Origin: Candidatus Scatoplasma merdavium
GTDB lineage: Bacteria; Bacillota_I; Bacilli_A; RFN20; CAG-288
DNA: 6,156 bases
Direction of reading: 5' to 3'
Assembly: GCA_017694135.1 (NCBI GenBank)
Contig: JADING010000068.1
Coordinates: 1 to 6,156 of the forward strand
The notes under the pieces are model-generated. The model ran no database searches and was not told where the DNA came from. It worked only from the letters and a program-made list of their open reading frames with translations. A program made the position numbers and the translations under genes. How positions within the stretch are numbered: the stretch's first letter is position 1; each line of letters begins with the position of its first letter. This document shows, piece by piece, positions 1 to 6,038 of the stretch.

Positions 1-32
1 TACAATAACAAAAGGATTAAAAGCAAAACAAA

Positions 33-68
33 ATGGATGCCTCCATCTAAATTTAGGGAAGCATCCAT
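33..68 (-). terminator. Long hairpin, possible second minus-strand terminator or leader attenuator
   Basis: Read on the minus strand, ATGGATGCTTCC pairs with GGAGGCATCCAT over 12 base pairs with one T-G wobble, around a 12-base loop that contains the palindrome CTAAATTTAG. A T-rich tail (TTTTGTTTTG) follows. Read as plus-strand RNA the wobble becomes a C-A mismatch and there is no T-run, so the minus strand is the better fit. It could catch read-through past the first terminator or be a leader hairpin of a gene further left. I cannot tell which. Confidence 0.45.
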
Positions 69-78
69 GTTAGTCTTA

Positions 79-87
79 TGATATAAT
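79..87 (+). promoter_or_regulatory. Candidate extended -10 promoter element
   Basis: The plus strand reads TGATATAAT, a perfect TATAAT with the TG of an extended -10 motif. I see no -35 box at 16-18 bases upstream. If active, it would start RNA near 93-95 and run into the terminator at 131-154, giving a transcript of about 60 bases. Matches like this occur by chance in AT-rich DNA, so the call is weak. Confidence 0.25.
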
Positions 88-130
88 CCAGTTAACAAAC
101 ATTTAATGTCTAGGATTTGGGGTACCCATC

Positions 131-154
131 ACTCGCTATTGCGAGTTTTTTTTT
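131..154 (+). terminator. Plus-strand intrinsic terminator
   Basis: ACTCGC pairs perfectly with GCGAGT around the loop TATT, followed by nine T (146-154). The T-run is on the plus strand only, so this stops transcription running towards the operon. It could end a convergent gene beyond the left edge of the window, or a short transcript started within the window. No plus-strand gene that it would serve is visible. Confidence 0.65.
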
Positions 155-168
155 ATTTTATAAAAATT

Positions 169-197
169 AAAAAAAGTCCCCAGATTAACTAGGGACT
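169..197 (-). terminator. Intrinsic terminator of the rpsE-rplQ operon
   Basis: On the minus strand AGTCCCTAG pairs with CTGGGGACT (9 base pairs including one G-T wobble) around a 5-base loop TTAAT, followed directly by a run of T. It sits 11 bases after the rplQ stop codon and is the natural end of the transcript. The opposite strand has no T-run after the stem, so it acts in one direction only. Confidence 0.85.
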
Positions 198-208
198 AAT
201 TGATTAGC

Positions 209-613
209 TTATAAAACGAAGCTTACCAAGCTGATCGGAGCGTTGTCGCCTTTGCGGTTACCGAGTTTCAAAGCTCTAGTATAACCACCGTTGCGTTCTT
301 TATAACGCGGACCGATGACATTGAAGAGTTTCTGCAAAACAGTCTCGTCTTCCTTGGAAGTTGTGTATACATCGCGCAAGATTTTCATAGCTTCGCGACG
401 GGAAGCAACAGTGTTCTTCTTCGCATAAGTAACTAAACGATCAGCGAGAGGGACAATTTGCTTAGCGACCTTATCGGTGACTTCAACCTTCTCGGAAATG
501 ATGAGCTGAGTCACGACATTGCGCAACATTGATTTATCTTTGGAAGCAGTGTAACCAGCCTTAAAGCGGACACCACCTTTACCATGAACGTTTTTACGAC
601 CTTGTGTACTCAT
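209..613 (-). CDS. rplQ: 50S ribosomal protein L17, N-terminally extended
   Basis: A 134-residue protein near the peptide exit tunnel of the 50S subunit. Family blocks are KDKSMLRNVVTQLI (25-38), SRREAM (71-76), QKLFNVIGPRYKER (94-107) and GGYTR (109-113), then KLGNRKGDNAPIS (116-128). Compared from memory with B. subtilis L17, where the first AML motif is near residue 16, the matching SML lies at 28-30. That gives about 13 extra residues, a basic Gly/Lys-rich leader MSTQGRKNVHGKGGVRF. The start is well supported: AAGGAG at 621-626 is 7 bases upstream and overlaps the rpoA stop. It is the last gene of the operon; an intrinsic terminator begins 11 bases after its TAA stop. Confidence 0.96.
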   Translation of the reverse strand: MSTQGRKNVHGKGGVRFKAGYTASKDKSMLRNVVTQLIISEKVEVTDKVAKQIVPLADRLVTYAKKNTVASRREAMKILRDVYTTSKEDETVLQKLFNVIGPRYKERNGGYTRALKLGNRKGDNAPISLVSFVL

Positions 614-620
614 ATAGATT

Positions 621-626
621 CTCCTT
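621..626 (-). promoter_or_regulatory. Ribosome binding site for extended rplQ start
   Basis: The minus strand reads AAGGAG, overlapping the TAA stop of rpoA and 7 bases before the ATG at 611-613. Its ideal spacing supports the long N-terminus of L17; no in-frame ATG near the start of the usual L17 homology competes with it. Confidence 0.7.
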
Positions 627-1593
627 ATTTAGCATCGCGGAAGTGATACCCGTGAGCCTCGAGCTTCTCTTTAACTTCCTTAAGCGACTTCTTACCGAGA
701 TTGCGAACCTTGACTAATTCTTCCTCAGTGCGGTTGCAAAGCTCATTGATAGTAGAGATTGAAGCGCGCTTCAAGCAGTTGTAAGAGCGGACCGAGAGTT
801 CGAGCTCTTCAATAGGAGTGTCAGCAGCTTTATCGCGGCTGATTTCATGTCCAGAATTGAAGACCGCAGTAGATTCGACTTCCGGATTTAAGTCTTCGAA
901 ATACTTTAAGTGTTCGATGAGGATCTTCGCGGCTAAAGAGACCGCATCTTCAGGGGTTATAGCCCCATTAGTTTCAACATCAAGCTCTAAACTATCGTAG
1001 TTAGTATCGTGTTCAACACGAGTAGGATTAGCGTGGTAATTGACTTTAACAATCGGCGAATAGATTGAGTCAGTAGCAATAGTACCGGTAGGGATAGTGT
1101 AGAGCTTCTTGTTTTGCTCATTAGTTAGATAGCCTCTTCCACGGTTAGCGGAAATTTCCATAGAAATGTGACCGCCTTCCGCCAAGTGGCAGATTTCGAG
1201 ATCAGGATTGATAATGTGAACACCGGCCGGGCAATAAATATCGCTGGCCTTAACAGTGGTAGCTTCACCTTCAGCACTGACATCTAAAGTTAAGACATGT
1301 GGAGTTTCATCTTCATCATCGCCATCGATAGTGAGGACTAAGTCTTTGAAGTTTAAAATGATGGCCGGGACATCTTCAATCACCCCTTCTAAAGCGGTGA
1401 ATTCATGTCTAGCTCCTTCGATAGTGACAGCGTAGATGCTAGCACCAGGAATCGAAGAGAGCAATACGCGGCGAAGAGCGTTACCCAAGGTAATACCAAA
1501 CCCGCCTTCGAGCGGTTCTAAAACAAAGTGACCAACATTGGGATTTTCTCTGTCAGCAGTTTTTTGGAATTTTAATTGCGTAAAGGTTTTCAT
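625..1593 (-). CDS. rpoA: DNA-directed RNA polymerase subunit alpha
   Basis: A 322-residue subunit. The N-terminal dimerisation domain (about 1-232) has GHFVLEPLEGGFGITLGNALRR (21-42), GVIEDV (70-75), NPDLEICHL (129-137) and NRGRGY (150-155); it nucleates assembly with beta and beta'. An acidic linker (about 233-258) leads to the C-terminal domain (259-322), with LSVRSYNCLKRA at 266-277 and VRNLGKKSLKEV at 296-307. Arg269 sits where E. coli Arg265, the UP-element contact, is found, so DNA-minor-groove recognition looks intact. The length is typical (310-330). AAGGAG lies about 10 bases before the ATG in the 22-base gap after rpsK. It is followed by rplQ after 11 bases. Co-transcription with ribosomal genes ties polymerase supply to ribosome supply. 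Confidence 0.98.
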   Translation of the reverse strand: MKTFTQLKFQKTADRENPNVGHFVLEPLEGGFGITLGNALRRVLLSSIPGASIYAVTIEGARHEFTALEGVIEDVPAIILNFKDLVLTIDGDDEDETPHVLTLDVSAEGEATTVKASDIYCPAGVHIINPDLEICHLAEGGHISMEISANRGRGYLTNEQNKKLYTIPTGTIATDSIYSPIVKVNYHANPTRVEHDTNYDSLELDVETNGAITPEDAVSLAAKILIEHLKYFEDLNPEVESTAVFNSGHEISRDKAADTPIEELELSVRSYNCLKRASISTINELCNRTEEELVKVRNLGKKSLKEVKEKLEAHGYHFRDAK

Positions 1594-1615
1594 CCTGTTA
1601 TCTCCTTTTTAGTTA

Positions 1616-2023
1616 TTAACCTCTAGGGCGTTTGGGAGGGCGGCAGCCGTTGTGAGGAACAGGTGTCACGTCTGCGATAGCGTTGATTTTGAACTTGCAG
1701 GCGGAGAGTGCTCTCAAAGCCGATTCACGGCCCGGACCAGGTCCCTTGATGTTGACATCTAATTCGCGTAAGCCGCGATCATAGCAAGCTTTGCCAACGT
1801 GTTCAGCAGCAATTTGAGCAGCGTAAGGAGTGGATTTTCTCGCTCCGGCGTAACCCATAGAACCGGCGGAAGCCCAACCGATGACGTTGCCTTTAGAGTC
1901 GGCGATAGAAATGATGGTGTTATTGAAGGAAGCGTGAATGTAAGCAATACCCTTAGTGAAATTCAGCTTCTGCGCTTTAACGCGCTTACCAGATTTAGTA
2001 GTTTTCTTTTTAGTAGCAGGCAT
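1616..2023 (-). CDS. rpsK: 30S ribosomal protein S11
   Basis: A 135-residue protein of the 30S platform, close to the mRNA exit region and the S-D/anti-S-D helix. After a lysine-rich N-terminal tail (1-19), the core begins with [18 protein letters not shown] (25-42), continues with [13 protein letters not shown] (62-74) and [14 protein letters not shown] (93-106), and ends with [15 protein letters not shown] (118-132), which is diagnostic of S11. In [10 protein letters not shown] the position before the glycine, usually Arg or Lys in relatives I know, is Ala59. The final residues PRG replace the more usual RRV. AGGAGT precedes the ATG in the 15-base gap after rpsM. The stop is TAA, 22 bases before rpoA. 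No rpsD follows, unlike the enterobacterial alpha operon. Confidence 0.97.
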   Translation of the reverse strand: MPATKKKTTKSGKRVKAQKLNFTKGIAYIHASFNNTIISIADSKGNVIGWASAGSMGYAGARKSTPYAAQIAAEHVGKACYDRGLRELDVNIKGPGPGRESALRALSACKFKINAIADVTPVPHNGCRPPKRPRG

Positions 2024-2038
2024 TTTAATTAACTCCTA

Positions 2039-2419
2039 TTACATAGTAGCCGCTTTCTTATTAGCGACAGTCTTACGCGGACCTTTGCAGGTACGAGCGT
2101 TGGTCTTGGTACGCTGTCCGCGGCACGGAAGACCTTTCTTGTGACGGTTTCCGCGATAGCATCCGATTTCCATCAAACGCTTGACGTTCAAGTTGGTTTC
2201 TCTTCTGAGATCACCTTCAAGTTTGTAATCGGATTTAGCGATGACATTACGGATAGCAGTGATTTCAGCTTCCGAAAGATCTTTAACGCGTTTGGTCGGT
2301 TCAACATTCGCATTCTTAACGATTTCCTTGGCGCGGGTCAAACCGATGCCATAGATGTATTGAAGCGAATAGACGACCTGTTTATCGTTGGGGATATCGA
2401 CCCCGACAATTCTTGCCAT
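2039..2419 (-). CDS. rpsM: 30S ribosomal protein S13
   Basis: A 126-residue protein of the 30S head that contacts the P-site tRNA and forms bridges to the 50S subunit. The N-terminal H2TH domain starts [16 protein letters not shown] and contains YIYGIG (21-26). The basic tail carries [17 protein letters not shown] (85-101) and QRTKTNART (102-110), the most conserved S13 segment, followed by [11 protein letters not shown]. Cys99 (usually Val) and Cys111 (usually Arg or similar) stand out beside the common Cys87. A strong AGGAGGA lies 10 bases before the ATG and nearly touches the rpmJ stop. The gap is 19 bases from rpmJ and 15 to rpsK. The stop is TAA. Confidence 0.97.
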   Translation of the reverse strand: MARIVGVDIPNDKQVVYSLQYIYGIGLTRAKEIVKNANVEPTKRVKDLSEAEITAIRNVIAKSDYKLEGDLRRETNLNVKRLMEIGCYRGNRHKKGLPCRGQRTKTNARTCKGPRKTVANKKAATM

Positions 2420-2438
2420 ATCTTACTTTTCCTCCTAA

Positions 2439-2552
2439 TTATCCCTGTCTCTGTTTGTGCTTCGGATTGGAGCAGACGACCATTAAGCGGCCTTTTCTGC
2501 GGATGACTCTGCACTTATCACAGATGGGTTTTACTGATGCTCTGACTTTCAT
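2439..2552 (-). CDS. rpmJ: 50S ribosomal protein L36, zinc-binding form
   Basis: A 37-residue protein read from the ATG at 2552: it starts [14 protein letters not shown] and ends [12 protein letters not shown], stop TAA. This is the full length of L36. The zinc ligands Cys11, Cys14, Cys27 and His32 are all present, so this is the zinc-ribbon (C+) form and not the cysteine-free paralogue made under zinc limitation. L36 binds 23S rRNA and is added late in 50S assembly. AAGGAG at 2564-2569 lies 11 bases upstream in the 24-base gap after infA. The place between infA and rpsM is the canonical one. It is short enough to be missed by length-filtered gene calling. Confidence 0.97.
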   Translation of the reverse strand: MKVRASVKPICDKCRVIRRKGRLMVVCSNPKHKQRQG

Positions 2553-2576
2553 ATAACAATTTTCTCCTTTGAGTTA

Positions 2577-2795
2577 TCAGTTTTTGTACCGATACGTAAT
2601 GCGGCCCCGTGTTAAATCGTAAGGTGAGAGCTCTACGGTGACTCTGTCACCCGGTAAGATACGGATCTTGTGCATGCGCATTTTACCGGAAACGGTAGCC
2701 CGAATCACTTGTCCATTATCAAGCTTAACTGAATAGCACTGAGGCAATATTTCCTCAACAGTAGCTTCTACGACGATAAAATTATCTCTCGACAT
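2577..2795 (-). CDS. infA: Translation initiation factor IF-1
   Basis: A 72-residue S1/OB-fold protein, the normal length. It binds the 30S A site during initiation together with IF-2 and IF-3. The diagnostic block VSGKMRM at 35-41 and the run [23 protein letters not shown] from about 44 to 66 are nearly identical to the family. The N-terminus ([19 protein letters not shown]) differs slightly: Ala replaces the usual Gly before TV. The ATG lies inside the end of map (14-base overlap), with AAGGAT 9 bases upstream at 2805-2810, so the ribosome site is inside map coding sequence. It is followed by rpmJ after 24 bases. The stop is TAA. Confidence 0.97.
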   Translation of the reverse strand: MSRDNFIVVEATVEEILPQCYSVKLDNGQVIRATVSGKMRMHKIRILPGDRVTVELSPYDLTRGRITYRYKN

Positions 2796-3573
2796 TACTC
2801 AAATATCCTTTCACATCCTCATCGATGGTCGTTATGTGAGGTCCGTCATCATCGATATAGATGGTATTCTCATAATGGCAGGTCAACTTGCCATCTGCAC
2901 TTACGATTCCCCACCCGTCATTCAGCTGGTAAATTTCACTAGAACCAGCAAGAATCATCGGTTCGATTGCCAGGCACATTCCTTTTCTCAAGGCCACACC
3001 TTGCACACCATTTTTTCGATCGTAGTTCCAAATAAAGGGATCTTCGTGCATTTCTTTTCCGATACCGTGACCACCGAACTCTTTAACGGGAGAATAACCG
3101 TAAGAAGCGGCCACGCGGGAAATCTCTTTCGAGATATCATTGAGGTGGTTACCTACTCTAGCCTTATCCATTGCGGCATAGAAGCACTCTCTAGTGCACT
3201 TTATCAAGCGCCGAGCTTCTTCAGATACCTTGCCAACTGCGAAAGTTCGCGCCGCATCTCCGTTATATCCGTGATAGATATTACCCATGTCGATAGACAG
3301 GATATCTCCTTCTTTTAAAATTACCTCGTAAGAAGGAATCCCGTGAATCAACATATCGTTGACCGAAGCGCAGATCGAAGCCGGGTAATCATCCACCATC
3401 TTAAACGAAGGGATGCAATTGTGCTTGCGTAGGAACTTTTCCACCAGATCATCGAGGTAGCCAGTCGAGACACCCGGAACAATGTAAGGACGAATAAAGT
3501 CGAAACATTCCCCGAGAATCTTTCCTGCCTCAATCATCTTTTGAATCTCAGAAGGCGATTTAATATAAATCAT
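2782..3573 (-). CDS. map: Methionine aminopeptidase, type I
   Basis: A 263-residue pita-bread-fold metalloprotease that removes the initiator methionine from new proteins. All five metal ligands are visible: Asp95 (SIDMG), Asp106 (YNGDAARTF), His169 (GGHGIG), Glu204 (IEPM) and Glu235 (HYENT). The catalytic-pocket histidines are His77 ([10 protein letters not shown]) and His176 (MHEDP). IPSFKM and ICASVND are usual for the type I family, and there is no N-terminal zinc-finger extension. The length is near the normal 248-265. The ATG overlaps the adk TGA as ATGA (4-base overlap), with AGGAGT 9 bases upstream at 3583-3588 inside adk, which indicates translational coupling. The 3' end overlaps infA by 14 bases. 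The start [13 protein letters not shown] agrees with family N-termini, so the start is secure. Confidence 0.97.
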   Translation of the reverse strand: MIYIKSPSEIQKMIEAGKILGECFDFIRPYIVPGVSTGYLDDLVEKFLRKHNCIPSFKMVDDYPASICASVNDMLIHGIPSYEVILKEGDILSIDMGNIYHGYNGDAARTFAVGKVSEEARRLIKCTRECFYAAMDKARVGNHLNDISKEISRVAASYGYSPVKEFGGHGIGKEMHEDPFIWNYDRKNGVQGVALRKGMCLAIEPMILAGSSEIYQLNDGWGIVSADGKLTCHYENTIYIDDDGPHITTIDEDVKGYLSNVER

Positions 3574-4229
3574 TCCCCTAAGACTCCTGCGATGTCTGCA
3601 AAGACCTTTTCAATCTCTTGCAAACCATCTACTTTAACTAACAGGCCTTTTTTAGCGTAATAATCCAGAAGCGGTTTAGTCTGCTTTTCGTAAGCTTCTA
3701 GACGTGTGTGAAGCTTTGCTTCTGTATCATCGTCACGCTGAACTAGTTTGGATTGGCAGTGGTCACACACACCTTCGACTAACGGGCGCTTAGTAAAGAG
3801 ATTGTAACTCGCTCCACAGACCGGACAAACACGGCGCGAAGTGATTCTCTTTACTAGCTCGTTATAATCAGCGTCCAAGGCAATGACCTTGCTAATCGGA
3901 CTAGAGATAGAATTAGTGAACTCATCCAAGGCTTCAGCTTGCTCAATAGTGCGAGGAAAGCCATCGAGAAGATAACCGTTTTTGCAGTCGTCTTGTAAAA
4001 GGCGTTCTTTGACTAGAGCGATAGTAACATCATCAGGAACAAGCTGTCCCTTACTGGTGAATTCGTGAGCTAACAATCCAGTTTTCGTCTTGTTTTTATA
4101 AGCTTCACGGAACATGTCACCAGTAGAAAGATGAACGATGTTGTACTTGGAAACGATAAGCTCGGATTGGGTGCCTTTACCGGCCCCCGGCGGACCCATC
4201 AGTATTAAATTAAGTCCACTAATTTTCAC
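3570..4229 (-). CDS. adk: Adenylate kinase, zinc-LID type
   Basis: A 219-residue cytoplasmic enzyme interconverting ATP + AMP and 2 ADP. The P-loop GPPGAGKGT is at residues 12-20. The AMP-binding STGDMFR (35-41) and LDGFPRT (88-94) are intact, and Arg128, Arg132, Arg133, Arg165 and Arg176 fit the phosphate-binding arginines. The LID domain carries Cys135-x2-Cys138 and Cys155-x2-Cys158, a four-cysteine zinc site typical of Gram-positive long-form enzymes, and the length agrees with that long form. The start is GTG at 4229; the first in-frame ATG would be Met11, which would delete the first beta strand just before the P-loop. The GTG has its own Shine-Dalgarno site. The gene begins two bases after the secY stop, and its TGA stop overlaps the map start as ATGA. 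Adk next to secY and map is the standard arrangement in Bacillota. Confidence 0.97.
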   Translation of the reverse strand: MKISGLNLILMGPPGAGKGTQSELIVSKYNIVHLSTGDMFREAYKNKTKTGLLAHEFTSKGQLVPDDVTIALVKERLLQDDCKNGYLLDGFPRTIEQAEALDEFTNSISSPISKVIALDADYNELVKRITSRRVCPVCGASYNLFTKRPLVEGVCDHCQSKLVQRDDDTEAKLHTRLEAYEKQTKPLLDYYAKKGLLVKVDGLQEIEKVFADIAGVLGE

Positions 4230-4231
4230 TT

Positions 4232-5581
4232 TTAAGCCCCCTTAGTTTCGTAATTTTTACCGGCTAATAGACCATCGATCTGACGCATGACCTCTAAAGC
4301 CACACCAACGACGATAATCATACCGGTGCCACCTAGTGACATCGACTGAGGAACTGCCCCTGTCAAAGACAAGACGACAGGTAAACCAGCGATGAACATC
4401 AGAGCCATAGCTCCGATGAAGGTGATTCTGTTAAGAACCTTAGAGATGTATTTTTGCGTCTCTAATCCGGGGCGCAAACCGGTAATATAGGTTCCTGATT
4501 CTTGGAAATTTTGCGCCATTCTCTCCGGATTAATCTGCAGATTTGCATAGAAGAATGTAAATCCGACGATCAAGAGGAGATAGATGATTAACCCCCAAGG
4601 CATAGGCCAAGTTGTCCCGTTAGGACCAGGCATCTGGACCATAGTTTGGAAGTTGAAGACGTTAACTAGCTGCTTAGCCCAATTCGGCGGATTGGCGCCT
4701 CCGATGAAGGAGACAATGATACTCGGAGCCATCATGAGCGATGAAGCAAAGATGACCGGAATAACAGAAGCCGAGTTAATCTTTAATGGCAAGAAAGAAG
4801 ATTTTGCCGCTAAAGATGTTTTGGACTGCGAAGAAGCTGAATGAGAAACCGGTAACTTTCTGATACTGGTTTCAATAAATGTGACGAAGACAATGATAGC
4901 GATGAAAGCCAAGATATAAATCGTTAACTGAACGGTACCTTCCAAAATTAAGGAAGCGTCGTCAGTAAGGATCTTCTGACCGAGATATTCTTCGAAAGCG
5001 GAGATAATCTGGTTAGGCAAGGCTGAAACGATACCGGCAAAAATAATCATTGAGATACCATTTCCAATACCCTTTTCAGTAATTTGGTCACCGAGCCACA
5101 TCAAGAGCATAGTGCCAGCAATCATAATGATAATGACTTGGCAATATCCCCAGAATGAGGTGTCGTTAACCGTCAAACCTTGGGTGTTTTGCATCGTGAC
5201 AATAATACCGTAAGCCTGAACAGCACCGAGCAATATCGTCAGATAACGGGTCGTCATTTCAATCTTGTGGCGGCCCGCTTCACCTTCTTTTGTCAATTCA
5301 GTCAAAGAAGGTAAAACATCAGTCTGCAACAGTTGAACAATAATTTGCGAAGTGATGTAAGGTGATACACCTAGAGCAAACAAGGAGAATTGTTGCAAGG
5401 CTCCACCACCGAGCAAGTTCATCAAAGAGAGAATATCGCTCGATTGGAAGGAACCATCGGAAACAGTAACACCAGGAATCGTAATAGCCGAACCAATACG
5501 GAAGATCAAAAAGATGGCGAAAGTGAACAGAATTCTGTTCAAGACATCTTTGTTGTGCAATATGGCGGCTATCTTCTTCAT
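4232..5581 (-). CDS. secY: Protein translocase channel subunit SecY
   Basis: A 449-residue integral membrane protein with about ten hydrophobic segments (roughly 14-34, 67-88, 111-131, 146-166, 173-192, 217-237, 270-292, 329-348, 386-405, 414-432). It forms the SecYE(G) pore that moves preproteins across and into the cytoplasmic membrane with SecA or the ribosome. Family landmarks are visible: GVSPYITSQII in TM2, GIGNGISM before TM5, LPLKIN before TM7, NPERMAQNFQ, and GLRPGLETQKYI in the TM8-TM9 cytoplasmic loop, whose Arg370 corresponds to the essential arginine of that loop. The TM6-TM7 loop (about 240-265) is odd: the usual basic IQYAKR-like stretch is replaced by a serine-rich one, VSHSASSQSKTSLAAKSS. 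The start is ATG with GAGGTG 7 bases upstream (5589-5594), overlapping the end of rplO. The gap is one base from rplO and two bases to adk. The stop is TAA. Confidence 0.97.
   Translation of the reverse strand: MKKIAAILHNKDVLNRILFTFAIFLIFRIGSAITIPGVTVSDGSFQSSDILSLMNLLGGGALQQFSLFALGVSPYITSQIIVQLLQTDVLPSLTELTKEGEAGRHKIEMTTRYLTILLGAVQAYGIIVTMQNTQGLTVNDTSFWGYCQVIIIMIAGTMLLMWLGDQITEKGIGNGISMIIFAGIVSALPNQIISAFEEYLGQKILTDDASLILEGTVQLTIYILAFIAIIVFVTFIETSIRKLPVSHSASSQSKTSLAAKSSFLPLKINSASVIPVIFASSLMMAPSIIVSFIGGANPPNWAKQLVNVFNFQTMVQMPGPNGTTWPMPWGLIIYLLLIVGFTFFYANLQINPERMAQNFQESGTYITGLRPGLETQKYISKVLNRITFIGAMALMFIAGLPVVLSLTGAVPQSMSLGGTGMIIVVGVALEVMRQIDGLLAGKNYETKGA
4237..4243 (-). promoter_or_regulatory. 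Ribosome binding site supporting the adk GTG start
   Basis: The minus strand reads AAGGGGG, 7 bases before the GTG at 4227-4229. It lies within the last codons of secY. This spacing is what makes the GTG the likely start despite the lack of an ATG nearby. Confidence 0.65.
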
Positions 5582-5582
5582 C

Positions 5583-6038
5583 CTATTTCACCTCGTCTTC
5601 TTCTTGAGAAGCACCTTTATCAGATGCGAGGATGCACTTACCGCCAGCTTTTTCAATAGCAGCTTTGGCGGAAGCGGAGAAAGCGTTAGCGATAACGGTC
5701 TTTTTAGACTTGATTTCCCCGTTATTCAAAACCTTAACAGGCTCTTTGAAGTATTCGGTTAAATCGATAGTCTCTTCTTCGACCATATCGATACTTTGCA
5801 AATCGACAACTTTATATTCGACGCGGTTGAGGGACTTAAATCCGCGTTTCGGCAAACGGCGATAGATAGGTAATTGACCACCTTCGAAGCCCGGATTGAT
5901 AGCGCCACCAGAACGGGCACCAGCACCTTTTTGGCCGCGGGTAGAAGTCTTACCCATGCCGCTACCGAGACCGCGACCAACGCGTTTAGAAGCGTGGAGA
6001 GATCCCTCAGCGACAGTTAAATTGTGTAACTTAATCAT
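5583..6038 (-). CDS. rplO: 50S ribosomal protein L15
   Basis: A 151-residue protein. The start MIKLHNLTVAEGS matches the L15 signature, followed by the glycine- and arginine-rich segment KRVGRGLGSGMGKTSTRGQKG (residues 18-38) and ARSGG (41-45), which binds 23S rRNA, then GFEGGQLPIYRRLPKRGF (50-67). The C-terminal domain includes LNNGEI and AGGK (131-134). After residue 138 there is an acidic tail containing QEEDEV. I place the start at the ATG at 6038: it restores the canonical N-terminus and sits 7 bases after GAGGAA. An in-frame TTG at 6053 would add five residues, but it overlaps that Shine-Dalgarno site and is unlikely. L15 helps organise the late-assembling 50S core. The gene overlaps rpsE by 8 bases and is separated from secY by one base. 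Its stop is TAG. Confidence 0.96.
   Translation of the reverse strand: MIKLHNLTVAEGSLHASKRVGRGLGSGMGKTSTRGQKGAGARSGGAINPGFEGGQLPIYRRLPKRGFKSLNRVEYKVVDLQSIDMVEEETIDLTEYFKEPVKVLNNGEIKSKKTVIANAFSASAKAAIEKAGGKCILASDKGASQEEDEVK

Larger units (their letters stand above)
1..208. other. AT-rich intergenic region after the operon
   Basis: No convincing coding sequence or tRNA is visible on either strand. The plus strand has short open stretches from the left edge (to stops near 73 and 81) with no recognisable protein, so a convergent gene ending here cannot be excluded. The region holds two T-tailed hairpins in opposite directions, a longer inverted repeat, and the 8-base palindrome GGGTACCC at 120-127. 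Confidence 0.6.

Noticed and set aside
118..130. GGGGTACCCATC as a T-box-like specifier or antiterminator motif
   Set aside because: It does not match the T-box core (AGGGTGGNACCGCG) and no stem I-type structure surrounds it; it is probably a chance palindrome.
1..208. tRNA or other known structured RNA in the terminal non-coding region
   Set aside because: I found no cloverleaf, no T-loop GTTCRANNC box and no CCA-end arrangement on either strand.
1594..1615. Internal promoter before rpoA
   Set aside because: The 22-base gap holds only a Shine-Dalgarno site. I saw no -35/-10 pair that would stand out from coding sequence.
2141..2506. 121-codon plus-strand open frame opposite rpsM and rpmJ
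   Set aside because: It is antisense to two conserved genes, has no recognisable protein family and no clear ribosome site. It is a shadow of the coding strand.
2836..3318. 160-codon plus-strand open frame opposite map
   Set aside because: It lies fully within map, whose active-site residues are all intact. Its translation shows no family features.
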